Shown here one piece after another: positions 36,413 to 47,000 of a DNA stretch of 64,000 nt. Source of the DNA: Tessaracoccus defluvii. Lineage in GTDB: Bacteria; Actinomycetota; Actinomycetes; Propionibacteriales; Propionibacteriaceae. The stretch lies in the NCBI RefSeq assembly GCF_014489575.1, contig NZ_CP060789.1:1488001-1552000 (forward strand). The letters are read 5' to 3'. Position 1 is the stretch's first letter; the number at the start of each line of letters is the position of its first letter. The notes beneath the pieces are model-generated. The model did no database searches and was not told the origin of the DNA. It saw nothing but the letters and a program-made list of their open reading frames with translations. Both the position numbers and the translations under genes were made by a program.

Positions 36413-37236
36413 GTGGACTGGATCCAGGCGATCGTGCTGGGGCTCGTGCAGGGACTCACGGAGTTCCTGCCGATCTCGTCGAGCGCGCATGTCTCCATCG
36501 TCGGTCAGCTGCTGTTCGACGGGCGCGACCCCGGGCCGCCTTCACCGCCGTCACCCAGCTGGGCACCGAGACAGCCGTCCTCGTCTACTTTCGCAAGGAC
36601 ATCTGGCGCATCATCGTCGCCTGGATCGGCAGCCTCACCGGAAAGGTGGAGCGCTCCGATCCGGATGCCCGCATGGGCTGGCTGGTGATCGTCGGCTCCA
36701 TCCCGATCGTGGTGCTGGGCCTGCTGTTCCAGGACGCCATCGACACGTCCCTGCGTAACCTGTGGATCACGGTGGCCATGCTGGCGGGCGTCGGCATCGT
36801 GCTGCTGGTCGCCGACCGGATCGGGGCCCGCAACACGAAGGAGCTGCGCGAGCTCACCTGGCGCGACGGCATCGTGCTCGGCCTCGCGCAGGCCGCGGCC
36901 CTGATTCCTGGCGTCTCCCGTTCGGGCGCGACCATCTCCGCCGGCCTGTTCCTCGGCTACAACCGGGAGGCCGCGACCCGCTACGCGTTCCTGCTGGCGA
37001 TCCCCGCCGTCTTCGGCTCCGGCCTCTACAAGCTCAAGGACATCGGCGGCGACGCCAGCGCCGCCTGGGGGCCGACGATCCTGGCGACGGTGCTGGCGTT
37101 CGTCGTGGGCTACGCCGTCATCGCGTGGCTGCTGCGTTACATCTCGACCCACAACTTCACGGTCTTCGTCTGGTACCGCCTCGGCCTTGCCGCCGTCGTC
37201 GCCGTCCTGATCATGACCGGCGTGCTGGCTGCGTAG
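36413..37236 (+). CDS. uppP: Undecaprenyl-diphosphatase (frameshifted)
   Basis: A membrane phosphatase that regenerates the C55-P lipid carrier for cell-wall synthesis and confers bacitracin tolerance when abundant. Both signatures are present: [13 protein letters not shown] near the N-terminus and [13 protein letters not shown] in the C-terminal half. About eight membrane segments are predicted. The frame breaks after LLFDGRDPG; adding one base at 36529-36535 gives [15 protein letters not shown] and 274 residues. GTG at 36413 has GGAGGG 7 bases upstream. Divergent from the phosphatase gene. Confidence 0.92.
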
Positions 37237-37245
37237 GCTTCGGAC

Positions 37246-38210
37246 ATGCAGCTTCGTCCTCTCGGCGCCAGTGGGCTGGCCGTCTCCCCCATCGGCCTCG
37301 GCACGATGGCGTGGGGCCGCGATGTCGACTGGCCGACGGCGCGGGACCTGCTGCGCCTCTTCGTCGCCGAGGGCGGCAACCTGATCGACACCGCCCCGCG
37401 TACGGGGCGGGCGTGGCCGAGAAGATGATCGGCAAGGCGCTGGCCGGCGGCATCCCCCGGGAGGACCTCGTCATCGCCACGAAGGCGGGCTTCGTCGTGC
37501 GCGGCGGGCGACGGGTCATCGACACGTCACGGGGCGCGCTGCTGGACGATCTCGAGCAGTCACTGCGCCGGCTCCGCACCGACCATGTCGACCTGTGGCA
37601 GGTGCACGCCTGGGGGGACGCGCCCATCGAGGAGACCCTGTCGGCGCTGGACACGGCTGTGTCGCGCGGCATGGCCCGCTACGTGGGCGTCTCCAACTTC
37701 GTCGGCTGGCAGTCGGCGACGGCGGCGACCTGGCAGGCCGCTGACCGCACCCGCACCCCGCTGGCCAGCGTCCAGGTCGAGTACTCGCTGCTGGCCCGCC
37801 GGGCAGAGGTGGAGATCGTGGGGGCGGCAACCCACCACGGGCTCGGGATCCTCGCCTGGTCCGGGCTGGGGCGCGGGGTTCTCAGCGGGAAGTACCGCGG
37901 CGGACGGGTCCCGAAGTCGTCGAGAGCGGCCGCCGAGCACTTCTCGTGGTTCGTGGAGCCGTACCTGCAGCCGCGCTCGGGCGCCATCGTCGATGCGCTG
38001 GCGCACGCCGCGCAGGGGCTGGGGATGTCGCCGGTGCAGGTGGCGTTGCTCTGGGTCAGGGACGCGCCGCAGGTTGCGTCCGCCCTCGTGGGTCCGCGGA
38101 CGACGGAGCAGCTGGCCGAGCTGCTCGAGACCCAGCGCCGACAGCTGGTAGCGCCGATCGTGGCGGCGCTCGACGACATCTCGGGCGGCCCCAACGCGGC
38201 CCGCGGGTAG
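37246..38210 (+). CDS. Aldo/keto reductase (frameshifted)
   Basis: An NADPH-dependent oxidoreductase with a TIM-barrel. The N-terminus (LRPLGASGLAVSPIGLGTMAWG) and GVSNFVGWQ are typical, and KAGFVVR carries the active-site lysine. The frame breaks right at the catalytic tyrosine: adding one base to the run at 37394-37397 gives NLIDTAPAYGAGVAEKM, with Asp and Tyr in place, and 321 residues. It starts 9 bases after uppP and may be co-transcribed. Substrate unknown. Confidence 0.9.
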
Positions 38211-38221
38211 CTGACGGCGTC

Positions 38222-38596
38222 TCAGCGCAGCGAGAACGTCACGTGGTGCACACCGTCGTCGTCGATGGCGAGCGCCAGCGTCCCGCCGACGTCGGCGAGT
38301 TCGCCCGTCCCTGAGCCGGGGACGATCTCGTACCGGAGCTCCTGCGCACCGGACTCCATCCGGCCGAACTGCTGGAAGGCCAGGGTCCCTGAGCGTCCAT
38401 CGAGGACGCCGTCGAATGTCTCGAGGGCCACGTAGCCCGCGGTTCCGCTGGCTGGGTCACCGGCGCTCAACATGACGCCGGAACTGGTACCGGCCGCCGC
38501 CCCGGACCACTCCTTCGTGAAGTCGAAGCGTCCCGTGCCGGGGAGCACGGCGTCTGCCGGGGTGATCTCGATCTCAAAGCTGGCTTCGATGCCCAC
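38222..38596 (-). CDS. DUF3224 domain protein
   Basis: A small beta-barrel-type protein of 124 residues. FTKEWSGAAAGTSSGVMLSA, AGYVALETFDGVLDGRSGTL and VPGSGTGELADVGGTLAL match the DUF3224 pattern in order and spacing. Function is unknown. It has no signal peptide. The GTG start is at 38596, and its stop lies 11 bases from the convergent reductase gene. Confidence 0.88.
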   Translation of the reverse strand: MGIEASFEIEITPADAVLPGTGRFDFTKEWSGAAAGTSSGVMLSAGDPASGTAGYVALETFDGVLDGRSGTLAFQQFGRMESGAQELRYEIVPGSGTGELADVGGTLALAIDDDGVHHVTFSLR

Positions 38597-38671
38597 GCTC
38601 AGCCTCCTCGCTCGCTGTCCCCATGCTAGGGGCAGCCGGGAGGCCAGTGTGCGGTGCCGGCGAGACCGGCG

Positions 38672-39010
38672 TCACTCGCCGGCGGCCGCCAGCTGTGTCT
38701 CCAGGTGGAAGACCTCGTCCAGGTGGACCCACGCCTCGTCCGGGGCGCCCTCGGTCGCGAAGAGCCGCGCCATCTCGGCCTGCCAACGGCGGTTGACGTC
38801 GGTGGCAGCGACCTTCGCCTGCGCCGCATCGAGGTCATCCGACTCGGCGTACCCGACCAGGAGACCGTCGTCGCCGAGATGCAGTGAGTAGTTGTTCCAG
38901 CCGGCCGCCTTCAGTTCGCGGAGCAACTCGGGCCAGACGCGGGCATGGGCCTCGCGGTAGGCGACCAGGTTGGCCGGATCGACCCGGCCGATGAAGCAGT
39001 AGCGACGCAC
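38672..39010 (-). CDS. rhaM: L-rhamnose mutarotase
   Basis: Interconverts the anomers of L-rhamnose before it enters catabolism. The product of 112 residues begins MRRYCFIGRVDPANLVAYREAH, with the dimeric alpha/beta barrel blocks WPELLRELKAAGWNNYSLHL and AQAKVAATDVNRRWQ. GTG at 39010 has GGAGGA 6 bases upstream. No other rhamnose genes are in view, so it is either an isolated member or an ascorbate-type relative acting on another sugar. Confidence 0.88.
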   Translation of the reverse strand: MRRYCFIGRVDPANLVAYREAHARVWPELLRELKAAGWNNYSLHLGDDGLLVGYAESDDLDAAQAKVAATDVNRRWQAEMARLFATEGAPDEAWVHLDEVFHLETQLAAAGE

Positions 39011-39119
39011 GTCGGTTCCTCCCGTGGAAGTGTCGTTCGACCCTACGCACCGCCTTTGAAACGTGTCAACTGGGCGGGTGACCACGATGCGGACGGCGCA
39101 CGCGCCCGGAGCCTCCGAT

Positions 39120-39150
39120 TTGCGCTCCCCCGGGACCCACCTGCTAGAGT
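39120..39150 (+). promoter_or_regulatory. Possible tRNA-Leu promoter
   Basis: TTGCGC (39120-39125) and TAGAGT (39145-39150) are separated by 19 bases, longer than ideal. The start would fall about 25 bases before the tRNA. It is the only reasonable pair near the gene. Confidence 0.35.
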
Positions 39151-39182
39151 TACTTCTCGCATCCCGCAAGGGAATGTCACTC

Positions 39183-39267
39183 GTCCGGGTGGCGGAATTG
39201 GTAGACGCGCTAGCTTGAGGTGCTAGTGCCCGTTAAGGGCGTGGAGGTTCAAGTCCTCTTTCGGACA
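39183..39267 (+). tRNA. tRNA-Leu (anticodon GAG)
   Basis: An 85-nt class II tRNA. The acceptor GTCCGGG (39183-39189) pairs with TTCGGAC (39260-39266), and the discriminator is A. The D-loop has GGTAGAC, the anticodon stem CTAGC/GCTAG encloses TTGAGGT, a long variable arm follows, and the T-loop is GTTCAAGTC. The CCA end is not encoded (ACGC follows). Confidence 0.96.
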
Positions 39268-39279
39268 CGCGATTCAGAG

Positions 39280-39317
39280 GAGCCGTGACAGGTATAACAC
39301 CTAGTCACGGCTCTTTT
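39280..39317 (+). terminator. Intrinsic terminator after tRNA-Leu
   Basis: GAGCCGTGAC (39280-39289) pairs with GTCACGGCTC (39304-39313), with a second small stem AGGT/ACCT inside the loop, followed by TTTT. It ends the tRNA transcript. Confidence 0.9.
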
Positions 39318-39425
39318 GTCGTTCTCAGCGTTGGGCGAACCCGGGTGACCGTCGGCCTACGCTTGACGGCCAGTCTCCTGTGATTGCGAGTCACTTTGCA
39401 GTGGGGGTGCTGAAAGTCGGGCAGA

Positions 39426-39902
39426 GTGTCGACGATGTCACAACGCTTCACGATAGCCTGGGTTGCCATGAGGTCCCTCACTCGTGTCGGCTGGGTTGCC
39501 CAAGCCGCAACGCTGCTAGCTGCCGGTATTTCGCTGTTCCCCACCTGGCGCATGGTTTTGGGAGAGTCCACTCTCCTCGATGTCCGGTGGATGAGCGGCT
39601 TCACCTTCACCTACGCAGCCTGGGGCGCGTTGCTGCTGAGTCTGGGCTTGCTGGTGGTTTCCTGCTCAGTCCTGCTTCGAGTCTTGCTTCGGAAGCCGGT
39701 TGTCGGGGCCTGGCCATGGGTTCTCTTGCTGGCGCTGGGGCTCACTCTCGTTCTGCCCTGGGTTGGAATCACAGACATCTCATATCCAACCCCTTGGGGC
39801 TGGGTCGGTCTTGCTATCTCAGCGTGCGCAGTGGTCTTCTGGTTCTCACACTGGCGGCAGGTAAGACTGACCCTCCCACTACGTAACTACCCTCACACTT
39901 AA
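39426..39902 (+). CDS. Small four-helix membrane protein, atypical composition
   Basis: A protein of up to 158 residues with four predicted membrane segments (about 21-40, 60-88, 94-113, 123-143) and short loops, ending PLRNYPHT. I do not recognise a family. Codon use is visibly less G/C-rich at third positions than in the neighbours (TTG, CTT, GTT, TCT are common), which suggests transfer. Start candidates are GTG 39426, ATG 39435 and ATG 39468. It lies just after tRNA-Leu and its terminator. Confidence 0.6.
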   Translation: MSTMSQRFTIAWVAMRSLTRVGWVAQAATLLAAGISLFPTWRMVLGESTLLDVRWMSGFTFTYAAWGALLLSLGLLVVSCSVLLRVLLRKPVVGAWPWVLLLALGLTLVLPWVGITDISYPTPWGWVGLAISACAVVFWFSHWRQVRLTLPLRNYPHT

Positions 39903-39974
39903 AGCTCTCGGCACAAGCCACAATCGCCAAGGGCGAGTGTCCATTCGCTGCGTATGCGCTCTGCGGGACCTCGA

Positions 39975-40099
39975 AGGCTTCCGCCCGCCACCACCAGGGC
40001 GGGCCGACTGGGGTGGGAACCGGCCCGCGGGGTGGTGTCTTGCGACACACCCGAGTTTGCGACAGTGCGTCGCCGCGAAGAGACGACGAAGCTGTTTTT
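39975..40099 (+). ncRNA. Candidate structured RNA ending in a terminator
   Basis: The gap 39903-40257 holds no gene. In it are CCGCCC/GGGCGG (39981-39986 with 39997-40002) and GCGGGCCG/CGGCCCGC (39999-40006 with 40021-40028), which overlap and exclude each other. Then come GTGTC-TTGC-GACAC (40035-40048) and CAG..CGTCG/CGACG..CTG (40063-40094), followed by TTTTT (40095-40099). This looks like an attenuator or small RNA on the plus strand. No known class was recognised. Confidence 0.45.
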
Positions 40100-40257
40100 A
40101 TCCCCCGCGCGTACCCCCTAGGGCCCACTGCAGGGTGGGGAGATGCGCGCTGCGCTCGCACGCGGTGGTCCTCCCGTCCGCCGACCCCGGGGGTCCCGCC
40201 ACGCCCGCCCACCCGGCCCGGTACGGTAGAGGTCATTCGTCGATGAGGGGGTCAGGA

Positions 40258-40631
40258 ATGGGTTTTCTGGGCAGGTTGTTCAGCCGGGATGAGGCCGATA
40301 TCGCGCTGCGGGATTTCGACTCATCGGCCGCCCGGGCCGACATCGACGCCCTGATCGATGCCCTCAACCAGCTCGCGGACGCCATGGACCACGACGACGC
40401 CCCCTCGAGAACCCCGGCTGGCGTGGCCGTATGCGGGATCTGCGCAACGCGAGCGGCTCCCTGCGGCTGCTGATCCGCCGTCCCCAGTTCGACAAGGACG
40501 AGCTCTACGAAATCCTGACCACCGTGCGTCCGCTGTACCGTGGCGAACCCCCCAGGGACTTCGCCCACCTCGCGGAATTCAATACCGAGGTCGTAGCCCG
40601 CATCGAGGCTGTACACCGTTCGGCCAACTGA
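40258..40631 (+). CDS. Conserved hypothetical protein (frameshifted)
   Basis: A soluble, helical, acidic protein starting MGFLGRLFSRDEADIALRDF. Its second half reads MRDLRNASGSLRLLIRRPQ and ends VEAVHRSAN-like (ARIEAVHRSAN). The halves are in different frames. One base added to the run at 40400-40404 gives DAPLENPGWRGRMRDLRN and 124 residues. ATG at 40258 follows GGGGGTCAGGA. Function unknown. It stands alone before the ABC exporter genes. Confidence 0.75.
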
Positions 40632-40748
40632 CCCGAGACCTAGGGCCGAGCTTCGGCACGGCGATCGCAACACCGGACGCGGAGGCACTACAGTCGGGCC
40701 ACCGGCACGGTGCAGTGCCCGCCGGCTCCGATGAAAGGTGGACGGCCT

Positions 40749-41534
40749 GTGACAACGACGCCCCCGGCCTCCACCGCTCCTTCCACTGCCGTTCAGCCTG
40801 CCGCGTCGGTACCCCCTGCTGAGGGGCCGCTGGTAGAGACCCGCGGCCTGAGCAAGCTCTTCCGCGTGGGTTCCTCCAGAATCGCGGCCCTCAACAACGT
40901 CGACCTCACGGTGCCGCGCGGATCGTTCACGGCGATCGTCGGCACGTCGGGATCCGGCAAGTCCACGCTCCTGAACATGCTGGCGGGCCTGGAGAAGCCG
41001 ACCGCCGGCGAGGTCTACGTCGCCGGCCAGCCTCTGCATCGCTTTTCCGAGGCCCAGCTCGTCGCCTACCGGCGCCAGCAGGTCGGGTTCATCTTCCAGT
41101 CGTTCAATCTGCTCCCCACCCTGACCGCCCTCGACAACGTCGCCCTGCCGCTGTCGTTCCAGGGCATGCCGAAGGCCCGTCGTCGTGCCAGGGCACGGGC
41201 CGTGCTGACACAACTCGGCCTGGGGCAGCACCTGCACCACAAGCCCACGCAGCTCTCGGGCGGGCAGCAGCAGCGGGTCGGCATCGCGCGGGCCCTGGCC
41301 GTCAACCCGACCATCGTGTTCGCCGACGAACCCACCGGCAACCTGGACTCGCGCACCGCGGAGCGGATCCTCACCCTGTTCCGCAACGTCATCGCCCGCT
41401 ACAACCAGACGTGGATCATGGTCACCCACGACCAGCACATCGCCTCGTTCGCCGACACCGTCGTCTCCATCGGCGACGGCCGGATCACCGGCATCCACAC
41501 CAACACCACCCCCGAACCGGGAGCCCGCTCATGA
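40749..41534 (+). CDS. MacB-type ABC transporter ATP-binding protein
   Basis: The ATPase of an export-type ABC complex of the LolD/FtsE/MacB class. Walker A is GTSGSGKST, the Q-loop is in [11 protein letters not shown], the signature is [15 protein letters not shown], Walker B is [10 protein letters not shown], and the switch histidine is in MVTHDQH. About 30 extra Ala/Pro/Thr residues precede the domain. GTG at 40749 with AGGTGG upstream is preferred to the open frame from 40710. It overlaps the next gene by ATGA. Confidence 0.92.
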   Translation: MTTTPPASTAPSTAVQPAASVPPAEGPLVETRGLSKLFRVGSSRIAALNNVDLTVPRGSFTAIVGTSGSGKSTLLNMLAGLEKPTAGEVYVAGQPLHRFSEAQLVAYRRQQVGFIFQSFNLLPTLTALDNVALPLSFQGMPKARRRARARAVLTQLGLGQHLHHKPTQLSGGQQQRVGIARALAVNPTIVFADEPTGNLDSRTAERILTLFRNVIARYNQTWIMVTHDQHIASFADTVVSIGDGRITGIHTNTTPEPGARS

Positions 41535-42585
41535 AAAACCTGGCACGCATCCTCTCGTTGCTGGTCCTGACACTGGCGATGTGTCTGGTCCCCCTGACCA
41601 GCGCCGCCGGTGACGGCGAGGGCACTGGCGGCAACGGGTCCGGCGGCAACGGCTCCGGAGGGGGTGGCGGCGAGGTTCCCCCTGTCGGGGGCGTGTCCGT
41701 TCCCCGGGTGATGGTCGAGGACTTCTCGGTGAACCCCCAGCAGGTGTTCGCCGGGCAGGGCTTCACCGTCCACTTCTCACTGCGCAACACATCGACGACG
41801 ACGCGGGTGCAGAACCTCAAGGTGACGCTGGCCTCCCCCGACACCGCGTTCCTGCCGACGGGGGCTCGTCGTCGATCTTCATCTCGCGCATCTCGGCGGG
41901 CAAGTCGTCGAGTCAGTCGATGTCGTTTCGGGCACTTCCCGCGCTGGAGGCCAAGCCGTACCCGCTGACGATCACGGTCGAGTACGAGGACGGCAACGCC
42001 AACCCGTTCACCGCGACGGAGACTCTCGCGATCGAGGTCAACCAGGAGCTCCGCGTCGACTCCTCCATGCCCTCCGTCGTCCCCCAGGGGTTGATGGTCG
42101 GCCAGCAGGGCTCGCTGACGTTCTCGATCCAGAACCAGGGCAAGGCCAAGCTCTTCAACGCCCGGGTGACCGTCGCCGAGGGCCAGGCCATCGCTGCTGT
42201 CGACCACTTCGTCGGGACGATCGAGCCGGGCGCGAGTGGCGCCGTCGACGTCACAGTGACGGCGAACGAGGTCTCCATGGCACCGGTCGAGCTGGTGATC
42301 TCCTACGAGGACGTCAACGGCGAACCGTTCAGCCTCACCAGACAGATCGAGGTGCCGGTCATGGAGGAGGTGGGGCCCGTCGATCCCGGCTTCCCGGAGG
42401 AGCCGATGCCCGAGGAGATGGGGTTCCCGTGGCTCCCCGTCATCGTCGGCGTCGTGCTGCTCGGCGGGGTGGCTGCGGTGATCACCATGGTGGTCGTCTC
42501 ACGCAGGCGTCGCGCCGCGCGCGAGGACGAGGCGTCTCTCGCCGCCCTGTCCGGCGACCCGCTCATCACCGACGACTGGCAGTAG
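41531..42585 (+). CDS. Exported CARDB/COG1361-like accessory protein (frameshifted)
   Basis: Begins with a signal peptide ([20 protein letters not shown]), then a Gly/Ser-rich linker, then two tandem beta-sandwich repeats (VEDFSVNPQQVFAGQGFTVHF and LMVGQQGSLTFSIQNQGKAKL mark their starts), and ends in one membrane helix (WLPVIVGVVLLGGVAAVITM) and a short basic tail. The frame breaks after FLPTG; one base added at 41860-41864 gives LPTGGSSSIFISRISAGK and 351 residues. It sits between ATPase and permease, so it probably forms the extracytoplasmic part of the exporter. Confidence 0.83.
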
Positions 42586-42589
42586 CCCG

Positions 42590-43921
42590 ATGCGTTTCTC
42601 GGATCTGCTGGGGACCGGGCTGGCCAGCCTGCGCCAGCGGCCGTTCCGCACCCTGCTCACGGTGCTCGGGGTCGTCATCGGGACGGCGGCCGTCGTCGTC
42701 ATGGTGTCGCTCGGCATCGGCATGACGCAGGGCTACACGCAGTCCGTCGAGGAGAACCCCGGCCTGCGTCAGGTCCGCATCTACTCCGTTCCGCAGGACG
42801 CGGTCCAGATGGGGTTGCCGACCGCCGTCAATCAGGAGCTCGTCACGTACCTGGCCAGCTACCCCGGCGTCGAGGCAGCCTGGCCCACCTACAACGTCGA
42901 GGCGATGGCCACCGTCGACGGCCACACCACGTACCTTTCTGTCACCGGCGTCCCCCACGAGGCGATCGTCTCCCGCAACATCGACTTCGAGTGGGGTGAC
43001 TTCCCGCAGCAGGGCTCGCTCGGGCTCGTCCTCGGCGACCAGATCGGGCTCAGTCTCTTCTACGACGAGATCACCGGCATGCCGATCGAGGTCGACTTCC
43101 AGACCTCGACGCTGTTCCTCCAGTTCGGCGCCATGCCGGAGGGACCAGGATTCCCCGGCGAGGCGCCTCCTGAGGAGACCCCGAAGCCGAAGAAGCTGAT
43201 CATGCCCATCGCGGGCGTGCGGGCACACGACGAGGCCAATCCCTACGGCATGGACTCCTTCGCGATCTTCGCCGAGCTCGACCCACTGGTCGACACGCTC
43301 AAGAAGGCGATGCCCGGCAAGCCGCTGCCGAACCAGCCGTCCACAGCAGACGGCAAGCCGATGCCGGGATTCGTGTACTCCGAGATCGTGCTGGAGACGA
43401 CCGACCCCGGCGCCGCCGAGGCGCTCATGACGTCGCTGCGCTCCGAGGGGTGGGACGCGCAGAGCGAGATCGAGTGGATCAAGCAGGCCCAACAGCAGGC
43501 ACTGCTGATCCAGGCAGTGTTCGGCGGCATCGGGTTCATCTCGCTGCTCGTGGCCGCGATCGGCATCGCCAACACGATGATGATGAGCGTGTACGAGCGG
43601 ACCAAGGAGATCGGCGTCATGAAGGTGATGGGTGCCGCACTGGGCGACATCCGCAAGATCTTCCTGTTCGAGTCGGCGACCCTCGGCTTCTTCGGCGGCC
43701 TGGTGGGTGTGCTGCTGAGTGTGGGCGGCTCGGCCCTGATCAACGCCATCTTCGGCTCCGCGCTGGGCGGCGAGGGCGGTCCGCAGTCCATCTCCCTCAT
43801 CCCGCCATGGCTGATGTTGGGCGCGCTGGCCTTCTCGACGCTGATCGGCACACTGGCAGGGCTGCTCCCCGCCGTCCGCGCTTCACGGCTGTCGCCGCTG
43901 GCCGCGATCCGCAGCCAGTAA
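42590..43921 (+). CDS. MacB-type ABC transporter permease
   Basis: A membrane protein of 443 residues with the MacB layout: one N-terminal helix (about 18-40), a large extracytoplasmic domain to about residue 300, then three C-terminal helices of the FtsX type. ERTKEIGVMKVMGAALGDI is the cytoplasmic coupling segment, and the protein ends LPAVRASRLSPLAAIRSQ. Its ATG is 4 bases after the accessory gene. With the two genes before it, it forms a mechanotransmission-type exporter whose substrate is unknown. Confidence 0.92.
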   Translation: MRFSDLLGTGLASLRQRPFRTLLTVLGVVIGTAAVVVMVSLGIGMTQGYTQSVEENPGLRQVRIYSVPQDAVQMGLPTAVNQELVTYLASYPGVEAAWPTYNVEAMATVDGHTTYLSVTGVPHEAIVSRNIDFEWGDFPQQGSLGLVLGDQIGLSLFYDEITGMPIEVDFQTSTLFLQFGAMPEGPGFPGEAPPEETPKPKKLIMPIAGVRAHDEANPYGMDSFAIFAELDPLVDTLKKAMPGKPLPNQPSTADGKPMPGFVYSEIVLETTDPGAAEALMTSLRSEGWDAQSEIEWIKQAQQQALLIQAVFGGIGFISLLVAAIGIANTMMMSVYERTKEIGVMKVMGAALGDIRKIFLFESATLGFFGGLVGVLLSVGGSALINAIFGSALGGEGGPQSISLIPPWLMLGALAFSTLIGTLAGLLPAVRASRLSPLAAIRSQ

Positions 43922-44028
43922 CTCCGGCGCGGGCCGCCTTGTCGGCCCTGGAGTCTAGCGGTCCACTGCTCAGCCCCTAACCGGACCCCTTTCGAGAAAC
44001 CACGCCGGGCTAGGGGCATAGTGACAGC

Positions 44029-47000
44029 ATGGCTACTTTTGTGGACGCTGCGGCGATCAACCTCCGGCTCGGGTTGCTCGGGTTCCCTCTGCCCGACGGC
44101 GGTGGCATGACCGCTGCCGCCGAGCTGGTGAGACCGATCATCGACCGACAACGGGAGCTCAACAGACGGCTGCAGCATCGACTGCCCGCCGTCGACGGCC
44201 GCATCCAGTCTTTCCTCGATGCCTACCTCGAGGGGACCGACAGCGCGCCGCAGCTGCCGCGTGAGACCTTCGTCCTCGACAAGCCCGGCCTGGCCCGGGA
44301 GATGTCGCTCCCCTACGACGGCGACACCTTCGTCTCCGAGCAGCTGACCAGCTACCGGCTCGTCAACGGCGTGCTGCACAACCCCGCCAACGACCGTCGC
44401 ACCACCAAGGGTGTCTTCCACATCGCCGAGGGCGGCCTGCCCATTCAGGACGACAAGATCGCCGTGCCCCGCGCCACGTTCGGGCGGCTGCTCGAGCACG
44501 CGTTCAACCCGCCTGCCGAGGCCAAGGTCCTCCCCTACACCTCGAACCGTGCCGAGCGCCCCGGCTGCTGGGCCTCCCTCCTGCTGCGCCCCATCGTGGT
44601 GCCGGCCGTGCCGGGCTTCACGGCAGAACGCCGGATGGAGACCCGCTTCTTCGCTCCCGCGACACTGATGGCGAACCTCGACTTCGTGGAGGGCATCTTC
44701 GGCAACGGTGGCGACCCCTACCTGCCCGAGAACGACTCGTCGCTCGACCCCGAGCGGTGGACCGGGCACACCGGCCTGGTCGTCCTTGCCCCGCACCTCA
44801 CCCTGCTGACCAAGAAGGAACTGGGCCTGCCCCACTGGGATGACGCCACGCAGCGGCAGCGCCGCGACGGCATGTGCTGGCGGGACGAGTCCGAGCGCTA
44901 CAACAACGGCTCGGCCTTCAAGGCCTGCGCCCGGGACGAGCGGGGCGTCATCGTCACCGTCATCGCCGACAACTACTTCGGCTACTGCAAGAAGGAGGTC
45001 AAGGCGCAGATCAGCTACTCGGCCAACCTTCTCGGGCTGGTCGAGGAGGAGCACTCCGGCGGCGCCATCGCCTACCCGCGCTACAACCTCGGCCAGACCT
45101 GCACCATGAAGACGCCGGAGGGCTTCCACTTCGACGACGTCATCGCCCGCGACCCCGACCGGTTCCGGGTCCGGGCGGAGGGCTACGCCGTCGACCTCGA
45201 ACTGCCGCACGTCGTGCTGGTGCCCGAGCACACGCGGATCTCGCTGCGTGACCGCACCGTCAGCTGGGAACGTGACGGCGAGCCCCGGTCCATCGAGCTG
45301 CGGGCCGACACGCAGTACGTCGCCCCTGACGGCTACATCGTCGAGCTGACCCACATCGAGGCCGACGGCGACATGTGGACCCTCATCGGCACGTCGCCGG
45401 TCGCGACGTCCTGCCACAAGCCGGCCACCGTGTCGGGCGGCGGCAAGTCCGAGATCTCGAAGTCGATCACCGACGCCTTCGTCAACGGCAACGCCTATGT
45501 CGAGAACTTCGTCGAGGACATGACCGCCGTGGCGGAGATCGTCGACCGTGACTTCTCCGACCGGTTCAAGGATCCCGAGCACACGGATCACCGCGCGCTG
45601 CTCTCGGATGCCCGCAGCGTCGGCTCCGTCATCAAGCTGCTCACCCCGAGCAAGGACTACACCGACGAGTACAACGCCTGGCTCGACACGATCCCGCACC
45701 ACATCAAGGAACTCGTGTTCGTGGTGCGCCGGTTCTACCAGCCCGAGTGGGGCGACGACTGGCCCAGCCACTTCACCGTGGGCCGCATCAACGGCCGCGC
45801 CGGTCACGCGCTGCGTCTCGACGGCGACAAGATCGTCGTCAACATGCTGCGCGTCGGGTTCGCCCCCGACGGCTCGTGGCGTCTGTTCGGGCTGCGCCAC
45901 GACTTCTTCCCCGCCACCAAGGTGCAGACGGAGGACGACATCACCGCGAGCATCGTCGTCCCCGGAGAGGACGGGTTCTCCCGCAAGTTCGTCACCAACT
46001 GTGAGCAGTTGCTGTTCCAGCGCCCCGACGACGCCATCCACCGCGGCTACGACAAGCAGGCCGAGGCCGACATCGCGGGCGGAGCGTTCCTGTCGAACTT
46101 CGAGCCGCTGACCCGCGACGATGCGCGGGCCCTGGTCAACGACGCGATCGAACTGTCCCGGTTCTCGGGCCCAATGGAGGCTCTCATCCGGAAGGCCGCC
46201 GCGGCCGACGACTCGGCGCCCCGGTACTTCGTCTCCTCGGCGCACCCGCGGATCATCAACGGTGCCCGTTCCAAGAACCCGCGCTACCTGCAGATCCGGC
46301 CGGATCTGTCCCGTCCGGCGGAGACGGCGACCGCTGAGCTGGCCTCACACCTGTACCACCAGCTGGCGCTCACGGAGCCGCTGCGTCTCCCCGTCGATCT
46401 GGTGGCGGCCGGCCGCCGCAACAACGCCGCTGAGGAAGGGGTGCCTCCGCTGTGTGCCTACGCGCCGCTGCACTACATGGAACTGCCTGAGCTGCTGATG
46501 GAGTTCATCTCGTCGATGACGGGCAAGTCGCCGTCGACGACCGGTGCAGGCTCCGAGGGCGCCATGACGAAGGGGCCGTTCAACGCTCTCCCCTCCGTCA
46601 TCGACCTCAACGCGGCCTTCCTGTCCTTCGCCCTCACGGGCTACAACGGCTGGCTCTCGTCGGCAGGAGTGATCGGGCCGCGTGTCCGCGTCGACCACGA
46701 CATCTCGCTGTTGGTGCCCGAGGTGTTCTCCCGGATGTCCCCCGCCGAACGTGAGGCGGACAGCCTCATCGCCGAGGGTGCGCTGGAGCGGGTCGAGGAC
46801 ATCGAGGTGGACGGCGAGCTGATCGAGGCCAGCAGGCTCGGCTACCGCATGACCGCGAGGTTCCAGTCGAAGTACTTCGGCCGGATCTTCATGCACCCCC
46901 ACGTGGTGTTCTCCGCCGGGATGCTCCGTCCCGAGGAGCAGGACATCGACGCGTACGCCAAGTCGGTGCGCACGATCGTGACCACGCACCGTCGGGTCGC

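Noticed and set aside
39183..40257. Integrated phage or island at tRNA-Leu
   Set aside because: No integrase, no duplicated tRNA 3' end and no phage gene are visible; kept only as a weak finding about composition.
43243..46245. A 1,000-codon open frame on the minus strand across the PPi-PEPCK-like gene
   Set aside because: It is an antisense shadow caused by G/C-rich third positions. Its translation is low-complexity (Val/Gly/Glu/Arg-rich), matches no family, and the plus-strand protein is clearly real.
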